This document shows positions 5,291 to 12,816 of a stretch of 19,344 bases of DNA, one piece after another. A program made the position numbers and the translations under genes. A model generated the notes under the pieces. That model was not told the DNA's origin, did not search any database, and was given only the letters and a program-made list of their open reading frames with translations. This DNA comes from Bacillota bacterium (GTDB lineage Bacteria; Bacillota; Clostridia; Lachnospirales; Lachnospiraceae): positions 1 to 19,344 of the forward strand of contig JAFAEB010000186.1 in the NCBI GenBank assembly GCA_023424235.1, read 5' to 3'. Position 1 is the stretch's first letter; every line of letters starts with the position of its first letter.

Positions 5291-7204
5291 ATGAAAGCAT
5301 TACAACCTATTTCGATCGGAAATTTGCTACTTAAAAATCGTTTTATAATGGCTGCTATGGGACCAGAGCTTGGTAATTTTGATGAAAGGACAGTTGCTTA
5401 TTATGTAGAAAGAGCAAAGGGTGGTGCATCCATGCTATTAACCAATGTTATAGCTACAGAAGCAATTGATGGTCATGGCCCTTCATCAACACTAACCGAA
5501 GAAAGCTTTAAGGGGTTTAAAAGTCTTGTTGAAAAAGCCCACCAATACGATTGTAAGGTCTGTCTTCAGATAATGCCAGGAGTTGGCCTTGGTGGGATGG
5601 CACCAAACCGTACCAAGCCAGCAAGTGCATCTGCTATACCATTTTACCCAGGTTCAGAATACACCTTTGATGAACTAACAATAGAAGAGATTAAATTCAT
5701 TCAAGGGGAAGTATTTAAAACAGTAACTCTAGCCAAAAAGGCTGGTGCTGATGCGATTGAAGTTCATGCATATGGCGGCTACTTAACCGACCGATTTATG
5801 ACTAATAAATGGAATATTAGAACTGACCAGTATGGTGGAAGCTTTGAGAATCGAATGCGCTTTTTAAATGAAATTATTGATGGGATACAAGAAGAATGCG
5901 GTAGCGATTATCCTGTTATTGTTAAATTTACACCATGTCACTTCTTACCTGAAGAATATGGGTATCGTGCTATGGAGGAAGGTATTGAAATAGCTAAAAT
6001 GTTAGAAAAAGAAGGGGTACATGCTCTTCACGTAGATTCTGGTTGCCATGACAATTGGTATATGGCTATGCCTCCAATTTATCAGCAGGAAGCTGTGCCT
6101 CAATTATTAGCATCTAGAATCATAAAAGAAGTTAGCTCTCTTCCTGTTATTACTAACGGTAGATTAGGTGATATCGGAAAAGCAGAGACTGCTCTAGAAA
6201 ATGGATGGTTAGATATTGTTGCTGTAGGTAGACAATTCTTAGCTGACCCAGAGTTTCCAAATAAGATAAGAGACCATAAGACAGATGAAATCCGTTATTG
6301 TATCTATTGTAATGAAGGTTGTATAAAAAGTGTATGTGAGGGTACTCATATAAAATGTGCTGTGAATCCAATTGCAGGTTTCGAAACAATAAAAACACCT
6401 AAGTTTACTGAATCTCCTAAGAAGATACTTGTTATTGGTGCTGGCCCTGGTGGTTGTGAGGCTGCTATCTCGGCTAGATTAGCAGGTCATGAAGTGACAA
6501 TCTGGGAAAAAGAAGAACGATTAGGTGGTAATTTCTACAATGCTTGTCTTCCACCATTTAAACGTGACGGAAGCAAAGTACTTGAGTATTACCATACCGA
6601 GATCAAAAAACTTAACATACCAATTCTCTTTTGTAAAGAGGCAACAAAGGATTCTGTATTGGAATTTAAAGCTGATCTTGTTATTAATGCGACAGGTGCA
6701 AGCCCTCTAAAGCCTAGAGCAATAAAGGGAATCGAAGCCAATCATGTAGCAACTGCTACCGATGTACTACAAAACAAAGCCTATATGGGCGATAAGGTAG
6801 CTGTTATTGGTGCTGGATTAGTAGGTTGCGAAACCGCAGTTGTACTTGCCAACAAAGGAACCAAGGTTACTATAATTGAAATGGCAGATAAAATCTTACC
6901 TGAACCAGTATTTATCCAAAATGCAATGATGTTAAATAAACTATTACAACATCCTAACATCCAAATTAAGACTTCCACAAAACTCGTATCGATTGAAAAA
7001 GAGTCCATAACAATTGAAAAGGATGGAGATTTAGAAGACTTAACAATTGATACTGTTGTTCTTGCAATGGGATTTGTGCCAAATACCAAGCTTTATAATG
7101 AACTAAAAGAAGAAGTTGTGATTGTAAACATTGGTGATAGCCAAAAAGTACGTAAAGTACTAGATGCAGTACATGAAGGATATGAGGCAATACATAGTCT
7201 TTAA
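5291..7204 (+). CDS. 2,4-dienoyl-CoA reductase-type NADH:flavin ene-reductase (OYE/FadH family, FMN + 4Fe-4S + FAD)
   Basis: This 637-residue modular flavoenzyme is close in length to E. coli FadH (about 670). Residues 1-330 form an Old Yellow Enzyme FMN barrel (EVHAYGGYLTDRF, then RTDQYGGSFENRMRF). Tyr164 and His253 (SGCHDNW) occupy the places of the catalytic Tyr/His pair of FadH. Cys337, Cys340, Cys344 and Cys356 supply the 4Fe-4S cluster (CIYCNEGC, then HIKCAVNP). GAGPGG (383-388) binds FAD and GAGLVG (507-512) binds the pyridine nucleotide. Such enzymes reduce activated C=C bonds of enoates, dienoyl-CoAs, bile-acid or flavonoid intermediates. No CoA-ester genes lie nearby, so the substrate is open. 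It stands alone between its IclR-type regulator and a strong terminator. Confidence 0.9.
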   Translation: MKALQPISIGNLLLKNRFIMAAMGPELGNFDERTVAYYVERAKGGASMLLTNVIATEAIDGHGPSSTLTEESFKGFKSLVEKAHQYDCKVCLQIMPGVGLGGMAPNRTKPASASAIPFYPGSEYTFDELTIEEIKFIQGEVFKTVTLAKKAGADAIEVHAYGGYLTDRFMTNKWNIRTDQYGGSFENRMRFLNEIIDGIQEECGSDYPVIVKFTPCHFLPEEYGYRAMEEGIEIAKMLEKEGVHALHVDSGCHDNWYMAMPPIYQQEAVPQLLASRIIKEVSSLPVITNGRLGDIGKAETALENGWLDIVAVGRQFLADPEFPNKIRDHKTDEIRYCIYCNEGCIKSVCEGTHIKCAVNPIAGFETIKTPKFTESPKKILVIGAGPGGCEAAISARLAGHEVTIWEKEERLGGNFYNACLPPFKRDGSKVLEYYHTEIKKLNIPILFCKEATKDSVLEFKADLVINATGASPLKPRAIKGIEANHVATATDVLQNKAYMGDKVAVIGAGLVGCETAVVLANKGTKVTIIEMADKILPEPVFIQNAMMLNKLLQHPNIQIKTSTKLVSIEKESITIEKDGDLEDLTIDTVVLAMGFVPNTKLYNELKEEVVIVNIGDSQKVRKVLDAVHEGYEAIHSL

Positions 7205-7238
7205 AATTTACTTTTAAGTGAGCCCTATATAAAATGTT

Positions 7239-7275
7239 GGAACCACATAAATTTAGCAAAAATTTATGTGGTTCC
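7239..7275. terminator. Strong bidirectional intrinsic terminator between flavoprotein and AraC-type genes
   Basis: Perfect 16-bp arms (7239-7254, GGAACCACATAAATTT; 7260-7275, its complement) enclose the 5-nt loop AGCAA. TTTTATGT follows on the plus strand, and ACATTTTATAT follows on the minus strand. It sits between convergent genes and should stop transcription from both. Confidence 0.9.
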
Positions 7276-7301
7276 TTTTATGTATCAACTATACTAGAGC
7301 C

Positions 7302-8126
7302 TTATTTTTCTTTTTTTGCTGCTGATGGCAAACATCCCATATACTTTTTATAGGTTTTGGAGAAGTAGGACAGATTATCAAATCCACACATAAGAGCTGC
7401 TTCTTCTACACGATATTTACCACTGTTTAGTAGCTTTTTAGCCTTTTCGCATCGAAGTATATTGATATATTTTACAGTAGTTATTCCAGTAAACTCCTTA
7501 AATATGTGACAGAAGTAGTACTTACTTAAGCCCGCATCTTTCGAAATATCATCTACTGTAATCGTATTGTCATAGTTATCTTGAATATAACGTATTGCAT
7601 TTTTAATAATTTCTATTTTATCTGTTTTATTTCTATTTGATAAGGTACTTTCTGATAAGGAATATTCTCTATAAAGATAGATAAGAAGTTCCATGACCAA
7701 GGATTTTATGGCTGATTTATATAGTATCTTTTTATTACGAAACTCTTCCTCTATTTTTTTATAACAATGAAATGCATAGGAGTCTCGAATCAATCTCTCT
7801 AATACAATTTCTTCAATGTTAAGTTCATTTTCTTCGCAGAATTTAGAATTAACAATTAAACAATAGTACTTACATCCCTCTACTTTTGTTTCAATATGGT
7901 GAACATTATTTGAATTAATAAAAACAATATCATCTTTATAGGCCGTTACAATAGTAGCATCTGCCATTACTGTAATGGAACCCTCAATAACACATAGCAT
8001 CTCTATGTTTTCGTGCCAGTGAGATAAAAAATCAGTTTGATATGGCTCCATTGTATCTAAATGAAATATAAATGGAAAAGCGGGATCCTCATATGTATGA
8101 AGTTCGTAAGAATTGTTATTATTCAT
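7302..8126 (-). CDS. AraC-family transcriptional regulator with cupin sensor domain
   Basis: This 274-residue regulator has an N-terminal cupin-like ligand domain (about residues 18-95; SHWHENIEMLCVIEGSITVMAD, then DIVFINSNNVHHIE). Its C-terminal AraC DNA-binding domain (about 172-268) has two helix-turn-helix motifs: VDDISKDAGLSKYYFCHIFK (191-210) and VEEAALMCGFDNLSYFSKTY (240-259), followed by KKYMGCLPSAAK in place of the usual F-x-x-x-x-G-x-x-P-S-x-y-R ending. The AGGAAGG-type ribosome binding site is 10 nt upstream of the ATG. It diverges from the isomerase/oxidoreductase genes at 8344, so it probably activates them when their sugar substrate is present. This is inferred from orientation and the direct repeats at 8234-8257. 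Confidence 0.92.
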   Translation of the reverse strand: MNNNNSYELHTYEDPAFPFIFHLDTMEPYQTDFLSHWHENIEMLCVIEGSITVMADATIVTAYKDDIVFINSNNVHHIETKVEGCKYYCLIVNSKFCEENELNIEEIVLERLIRDSYAFHCYKKIEEEFRNKKILYKSAIKSLVMELLIYLYREYSLSESTLSNRNKTDKIEIIKNAIRYIQDNYDNTITVDDISKDAGLSKYYFCHIFKEFTGITTVKYINILRCEKAKKLLNSGKYRVEEAALMCGFDNLSYFSKTYKKYMGCLPSAAKKEK

Positions 8127-8233
8127 AGGTCTAGCACCTTCCTACTCTTATATTAAAGCAATATTGTGTTAATTTATAGCAATTTCAATTCTTTACCAGA
8201 GTACACTTTAATTATACAATAAGAATATACAAG

Positions 8234-8287
8234 AAACAATAAACATCAAACAATAAAACTATTATTTAACCCTAAAATAAATATAAT
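8234..8287 (+). promoter_or_regulatory. Candidate AraC-activated promoter with direct repeats upstream of the isomerase operon
   Basis: Two identical 10-bp direct repeats AAACAATAAA (8234-8243 and 8248-8257, 14 bp apart) end next to the position where a -35 box should be (8259-8264, CTATTA, very poor). Exactly 17 bp further is a perfect -10 TATAAT (8282-8287). A good -10, no -35 and direct repeats abutting it is the layout of a class II AraC-activated promoter. An inverted repeat, AATGAAGC (8285-8292) / GCTTCATT (8312-8319), overlaps the -10 and start region and may be a second site. Confidence 0.5.
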
Positions 8288-8343
8288 GAAGCCTATGCAT
8301 TATAACTTATAGCTTCATTGTAGATCTTAGAAAGGATGATATT

Positions 8344-9192
8344 ATGTATAACTTCCCGATTGGAGTAATGTTAGACTCCTTCAAAATGGATGCAAAAACT
8401 GCTATCGAAAAGTCCGCTAAACTTGGAGCAAAAGGACTTCAAATGTATGCTACTACAGGCATGTATTCACCAGAAGAAATGACGGTTTCTAAAAGAAAAG
8501 AACTTCTTGATATGGTTAAATCAAATGGTCTTGTATTCTCAGCACTATGCGGTGATTTAGGTCATGGTTTTGGTAATAAAGAAAAGAATCCTATGCTAAT
8601 TGAAAAATCAATGCGCATTATGGAACTTGCAAAAGATTTAGAAACAAATATTATAACTACACATATCGGTGTTATACCACAAGATAAGAATCATGACCGT
8701 TATAAAATAATGCAGGAGGCATGCTACACATTAAGTCGATTTGCAGACAAATTAGATGCACATTTTGCTATCGAGACTGGTCCTGAAATTGCTATCGTAT
8801 TAAAAGAATTCTTAGATGGACTTAACTCAAAAGGGGTAGCTGTTAACCTAGATCCAGCTAACTTTGTAATGGTAACAGGAGATGATCCAGTAAAAGCAGT
8901 ATACACCTTAAAAGATTATATTGTTCATACACATGCAAAAGATGGTAGAAGACTTATGGTTAAAGATCCAGAAATCATTTATGGTCTTATTGAAGAAGAA
9001 TTACAATCTGGTCAATCCTTCGTTGAGCTTCCATTAGGCGAAGGGGATGTTAATTTTACAGAATATCTAAAAGCTCTAGATGAGATTGGATACAAAGGCT
9101 TCTTAACCATTGAACGTGAAGTAGGAGACGATCCAGTAAAAGATATTCAAAATGCAATTACATTTCTTAACAATAAAATCGCAGGTCGTTAG
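8344..9192 (+). CDS. Sugar phosphate isomerase/epimerase-like TIM-barrel protein (AP endonuclease 2 fold)
   Basis: This 282-residue single-domain TIM barrel belongs to the xylose-isomerase-like superfamily, whose members isomerise, epimerise, dehydrate or beta-eliminate sugars using one divalent metal. Likely metal ligands are Glu144 (FAIETG), Asp170 (AVNLDPAN), His197 (VHTHAKD) and Glu257 (LTIERE). PLGEGDVNFTEYLKALDEIGYKG (230-252) is the usual substrate-loop/helix region. There is no signal peptide, so it is cytoplasmic. AGAAAGGATGAT precedes the ATG. It is the first gene of an operon with the Gfo/Idh oxidoreductase (9-bp gap), opposite the AraC regulator. The specific reaction is unknown; the pairing favours oxidised (keto) sugar chemistry over a simple phosphate isomerase. 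Confidence 0.88.
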   Translation: MYNFPIGVMLDSFKMDAKTAIEKSAKLGAKGLQMYATTGMYSPEEMTVSKRKELLDMVKSNGLVFSALCGDLGHGFGNKEKNPMLIEKSMRIMELAKDLETNIITTHIGVIPQDKNHDRYKIMQEACYTLSRFADKLDAHFAIETGPEIAIVLKEFLDGLNSKGVAVNLDPANFVMVTGDDPVKAVYTLKDYIVHTHAKDGRRLMVKDPEIIYGLIEEELQSGQSFVELPLGEGDVNFTEYLKALDEIGYKGFLTIEREVGDDPVKDIQNAITFLNNKIAGR

Positions 9193-9201
9193 GAGGATTT
9201 C

Positions 9202-10260
9202 ATGAAAACACTTAAAATTGGCATTATTGGCGTTGGTTCTATTTCAGAACTACATATTAACGCTTATTTAAATAATAAAGATGTAGAACTTTATGCTTTT
9301 TGTGATATTAATGAAGAACGTCTTCACCATATGGCAGAAAAATATAATGTAAAGCATGTTTTCACAGACATGAATGATATGTTAGCACTAGAGGAAATTG
9401 ACGCTGTTAGCGTATGCACTTGGAACAGTGCACATGCGCCTTGTACCATTGCTGCTCTTAATGCTGGAAAACACGTTCTTTGCGAAAAACCAATGTCAGT
9501 TACAGCTGATGATGCAAGAGCAATGAAAGAAGCTGCAGATAAAAACAATAAATTATTAATGATTGGTTTTGTAAGAAGATACGGTAACGATTGTAAAATC
9601 CTAAAAGAGTTTATCGATACCGATTATTTAGGTGATTTATACTACGCAAAAGCTACTTATTTAAGAAGAAAAGGAAATCCAGGCGGATGGTTTGGTGATA
9701 AATCCCGTTCTGGTGGTGGTCCTCTTATCGATTTAGGCGTACATGTAATAGATCTTGTTCGTTATTTAATGGGGAATCCAAAACCTGTGTCCGTATATGG
9801 CGCAACCTTTCATAAGCTAGCAGACCGTAAGAACGTAAAAGGGAAAAAATTCTATCAATCAGCAAGCGCAAGCGAAAATGACATCTGTGACGTAGAAGAC
9901 TTAGCTTCCGCTATGATACGTTTTGATAATGGTGCTGTCCTATCCATTGAAGCTAGCTTTAGCTTACATATTAAAAAAGATGAAGGAAAGATAGAGCTCT
10001 TTGGTACAAAAGGTGGCGCTAAATTAAATCCTGAATTAGAAATATACAATGAACTAAATGATTATTTATCCAATATATCGTTTGATGCTGAGACTGCATT
10101 AAGCTTTGATGGATTGTTTGAAAATGAAATCAATCATTTTGTATCCTGCTTAACCAAAGGTACACCTTGTATTTCCCCTGCAGAAGATGGGATTGACATT
10201 ATGACTATACTAGATGCTATCTATGAATCCGCTAAAACAGGCCATGAGGTAATATTGTAA
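9202..10260 (+). CDS. Gfo/Idh/MocA-family NAD(P)-dependent sugar oxidoreductase
   Basis: This 352-residue protein has a Rossmann domain, with nucleotide loop GVGSIS (10-15) after the strand KIGIIG, and the family signature CEKPM (94-98) with its active-site lysine. The C-terminal alpha/beta domain contains GGPLIDLGVHVIDLVRYLMG (172-191), supplying the expected Asp177 and His181. Relatives oxidise a sugar or cyclitol hydroxyl (inositol, glucose, glycosides at C3) or reduce the corresponding ketone. The ribosome binding site AGGAGG starts within the stop codon of the preceding isomerase gene, so the two are translated as a tightly coupled pair. The substrate cannot be read from the sequence. 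Confidence 0.92.
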   Translation: MKTLKIGIIGVGSISELHINAYLNNKDVELYAFCDINEERLHHMAEKYNVKHVFTDMNDMLALEEIDAVSVCTWNSAHAPCTIAALNAGKHVLCEKPMSVTADDARAMKEAADKNNKLLMIGFVRRYGNDCKILKEFIDTDYLGDLYYAKATYLRRKGNPGGWFGDKSRSGGGPLIDLGVHVIDLVRYLMGNPKPVSVYGATFHKLADRKNVKGKKFYQSASASENDICDVEDLASAMIRFDNGAVLSIEASFSLHIKKDEGKIELFGTKGGAKLNPELEIYNELNDYLSNISFDAETALSFDGLFENEINHFVSCLTKGTPCISPAEDGIDIMTILDAIYESAKTGHEVIL

Positions 10261-10296
10261 TTCGTTTTCTTAACTAAAGATAAAACATGTTGTTAC

Positions 10297-10340
10297 TAGC
10301 CAATAATCTATAAGTTAGATTATTACTTTAGTATTGGCTA
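10297..10340 (+). repeat. Stem-loop between the Gfo/Idh gene and the second TIM-barrel gene
   Basis: Outer arms TAGCCAATA (10297-10305) and TATTGGCTA (10332-10340) and inner arms AATAATCTA (10302-10310) and TAGATTATT (10316-10324) compete for shared bases. Two alternative bulged hairpins are therefore possible around the loop TAAGT. No good T-tract follows, so it may be an RNA-processing or stability element rather than a terminator. The downstream start codon is 57 nt away. Confidence 0.4.
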
Positions 10341-10397
10341 TGTAGTGTTACCTTTATATTAATTACCTATATCAGTATTAAGGATTGGAGAGCCATT

Positions 10398-11258
10398 ATG
10401 AAATTAGCAGTTAGTTCCTACAGCTTTAATCGATTATTATCATCTGGTCAAATGACTCAGTTTGATTGTATTAAAAAAGCGAAGGATATTGGGTTTAGTG
10501 CAATTGAATTTGTTGATATTCTTGTCCCAGAAGAAAAGGGAATGTCAAAAGAAGAATATGCTTCCATATTAGCGAAAGAATGTGAAAATCAAGGGATGGA
10601 GATATCCTGTTTTACATTTGGAGCAGATTTTATTAATGGAAGTAATAAAGACACCAAGGAAGAAATTAATCGAGTAAAAAAAATGATTGATATTGCAACT
10701 ATCCTTAAAGTACCTTTTATTCGTCATGATGCAAGCAATGGGGATGGCAGACCATTTGATACCATTCTTCCTATTATTGCAGACGCTTGTAGAGAAATTA
10801 CAATCTATGCACAGGAGCGTGGAATTCGAACCACAGTAGAAAACCACGGTTATTTCTGCCAAGATAGCGAACGAGTTGAAAAGCTTTACCGTGAAGTTAA
10901 CCATAAGAATTTTGGCTTATTAGGAGATATGGGGAACTTCTTATGTGCGGATGAAGCGCCTGAAAAAGCCTTTGGAAGAATTGCACCTTATCTCTTTTAT
11001 GTACATGCAAAGGATTTTCATGTTAAATCTGGTCAATACCCTAATCCAGGGGAAGGATACTTTTGTTCAAGAGGTCGTAACTATCTAAAAGGCACCATCG
11101 TAGGTCATGGCGATGTTCCAGTTTTACAATGCCTAAGTATTATAAAAAATGCAGGTTACAATGGTTATATTGCAGTAGAATTTGAAGGAATGGAAGATAC
11201 TTTAACAGGAATTCGAGTTGGATACGAAAACCTAAAACGCTATTTACAAATGATTTAA
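10398..11258 (+). CDS. Second sugar isomerase/epimerase-like TIM-barrel protein
   Basis: This 286-residue xylose-isomerase-like TIM barrel is clearly divergent from the first one (8344-9192), so it is not a recent duplicate. Likely metal ligands are Glu148 (TVENHG), Asp177 (LLGDMGN), His203 (YVHAKD) and Glu261 (AVEFEG). The insert RHDASNGDGRPF (109-120) and the VGHGDVPVLQCLSIIKNAGYNGY segment (235-257) are typical of the sugar epimerase/dehydratase branch. A ribosome binding site GGAG at 10387-10390 lies 7 nt before the ATG. It is 137 bp after the Gfo/Idh gene, separated by a hairpin, and is followed by a strong terminator, so it is likely the last gene of the same regulon. Reaction unknown. 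Confidence 0.87.
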   Translation: MKLAVSSYSFNRLLSSGQMTQFDCIKKAKDIGFSAIEFVDILVPEEKGMSKEEYASILAKECENQGMEISCFTFGADFINGSNKDTKEEINRVKKMIDIATILKVPFIRHDASNGDGRPFDTILPIIADACREITIYAQERGIRTTVENHGYFCQDSERVEKLYREVNHKNFGLLGDMGNFLCADEAPEKAFGRIAPYLFYVHAKDFHVKSGQYPNPGEGYFCSRGRNYLKGTIVGHGDVPVLQCLSIIKNAGYNGYIAVEFEGMEDTLTGIRVGYENLKRYLQMI

Positions 11259-11304
11259 ATAACATAACTTACACGTAAAACCTAACATATAAATCCAAAA
11301 GCGT

Positions 11305-11340
11305 AAAAATAAAAAAGAGCTAAGGCTCTTTTTTATTTTT
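11305..11340. terminator. Strong bidirectional intrinsic terminator between convergent operons
   Basis: Complementary 16-bp arms (11305-11320 and 11325-11340) enclose the 4-nt loop TAAG, with GAGC/GCTC at the tip and A-/T-rich flanks. The T-tract TTTTTTATTTTT is present in both reading directions. It ends the isomerase/oxidoreductase operon on the plus strand and the ABC/glycosidase operon on the minus strand. Confidence 0.92.
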
Positions 11341-11410
11341 CTTTTTTACAATAAACACCTTTTATGAAATACTTTTTACGTTCTTTAAAATCATAATATG
11401 AAAACTATAA

Positions 11411-12805
11411 TTATCTACTAAAGTACCCATCGATATCATAGTATTCATCTAGATAGTCTTTTGTATTTCCTACCATTTCTTTAAATAACTTCCGCCCCTC
11501 TTCTATAGTAAGACCATCACAGGAAGGCTGATTTAGAAAAGCAGAGAATATCTTATCTAAATTTCGTTCTTTAATACCTTCATATAGCTCTTCAATATTA
11601 TATAAATTTCTCATAACTAGGTTGCGTGCTCCAACTGGTAATGGTTTTGCAACCACTGGTTTTACACAATCATTTGAGAATACACAATTCGTTTCTACGA
11701 TAGAGCCAATCGGAAAATCTATCATCTGCCCCTCATTAGGTAGATTAACGTTGGAGACTTTAACTGTAAGTCCAAGAATCGCTTTCATAAGTTCAACTGC
11801 TTCTTCGCTGGATTTCTTTACTTCAACGGGTATTTTTCCTTCTGACATTAAGATAGATTCCTGAATACGTTCTGCTTGTTGCTTTTCCCTAAAGTCAACT
11901 GTTGTTAATGCATATCTATAATAGTCAACTAGATCTGGATTTTCTATATACCAACGATTATTCATAAATTCTACAAGATGACGATCCCCTGCTGCACCAA
12001 GTACACCATATCGTTTAAACATATCCATTTTTACTTTATTGGCATAGGCAAAGCTATCTCTCTTATACTGATCATTGCTTCCAGACTCATAGTAGCCTTC
12101 TTCATAATATTTCTCCATAAATTCAGGAAGCAATGCCAATAAATCAATATCTTTATATTTTGCTTCTGTAATCCATGTAAAATGATTAATACCAGAGCAA
12201 TCTGTATAAATTTCACTTCTATTTGGTCTTTTAATTCCTGTCATCTCATTTAAGACACAGCATAAAAAGTCTTGGGTATGAAATACTTCATGACAACAAC
12301 CAAAAGCTTTTATTCCTGGAAAGGTATCATATAGGGTCTTAAGACAAATACTCATTGGGTTGGTAAAGTTAAGTACCCATGCTTTAGGGCAATATTCTTC
12401 AATTTTTCTTGCAAAGTACTCATAGATTGGTACTGTCCTCATGGCACGTAGTACACCTCCTGGACCTGTGGTGTCTCCTACGCTTTGATAGATACCATAC
12501 TTTTCTGGTGCATGTACATCAGAACGCATTTCCTTAAAGGTTCCAGGTAAAATTGAAATCACTACAAACCTAGCTCCTATTAATGCATCTTCAATCTTGT
12601 CATATACCTTATAATCCCACTTTGAAATGGCATTAGGAGATTGATTAATATACTCACCGATCTTTAGGTTTCTAATAGCAGCTTCCTTATCTGTATCAAA
12701 AAGTGCGATTTCACCTTCTATATCTTCTGCCAATGCTAAATCGTTCATAAATACTCTCGCCCATTGTTTGGAGCCACCACCTAAGTAGCATATTTTTATT
12801 TTCAT
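11411..12805 (-). CDS. GH4 NAD+/Mn2+-dependent glycosidase, probable alpha-galacturonidase (LplD-like)
   Basis: This 464-residue GH4 enzyme belongs to the family that cleaves glycosides by transient NAD+-dependent oxidation at C3 followed by elimination. It has the Rossmann start KICYLGGGSKQW (GGGS 9-12), GDTTGPGG (110-117), NFTNPM (146-151), the active-site motif Cys171-His172-Glu173-Val174, and GINHFTW with metal-ligand His208. The CHEV motif is, from published work on LplD-type enzymes, the mark of alpha-galacturonidases, as distinct from the CHSV, CNVP and CDMP variants of other GH4 classes. No signal peptide is present, so it acts in the cytoplasm on imported oligogalacturonides. It is the last gene of the minus-strand operon, 11 bp after the GH43 gene, with an AGGAGG ribosome binding site. 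Family is certain; substrate likely. Confidence 0.9.
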   Translation of the reverse strand: MKIKICYLGGGSKQWARVFMNDLALAEDIEGEIALFDTDKEAAIRNLKIGEYINQSPNAISKWDYKVYDKIEDALIGARFVVISILPGTFKEMRSDVHAPEKYGIYQSVGDTTGPGGVLRAMRTVPIYEYFARKIEEYCPKAWVLNFTNPMSICLKTLYDTFPGIKAFGCCHEVFHTQDFLCCVLNEMTGIKRPNRSEIYTDCSGINHFTWITEAKYKDIDLLALLPEFMEKYYEEGYYESGSNDQYKRDSFAYANKVKMDMFKRYGVLGAAGDRHLVEFMNNRWYIENPDLVDYYRYALTTVDFREKQQAERIQESILMSEGKIPVEVKKSSEEAVELMKAILGLTVKVSNVNLPNEGQMIDFPIGSIVETNCVFSNDCVKPVVAKPLPVGARNLVMRNLYNIEELYEGIKERNLDKIFSAFLNQPSCDGLTIEEGRKLFKEMVGNTKDYLDEYYDIDGYFSR

Positions 12806-12816
12806 CCTATTGCCTC

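Noticed and set aside
6781..7259. Open frames on the minus strand inside the flavoprotein gene
   Set aside because: They oppose an intact, motif-complete coding region and lack ribosome binding sites or domain signatures.
8344..11258. C-glycoside deglycosylase (Dgp/Dfg-type) cluster
   Set aside because: The Gfo/Idh and TIM-barrel families fit, but no small beta-subunit gene (DgpB-like) is present in the cluster or its gaps, so the specific assignment is not supported.
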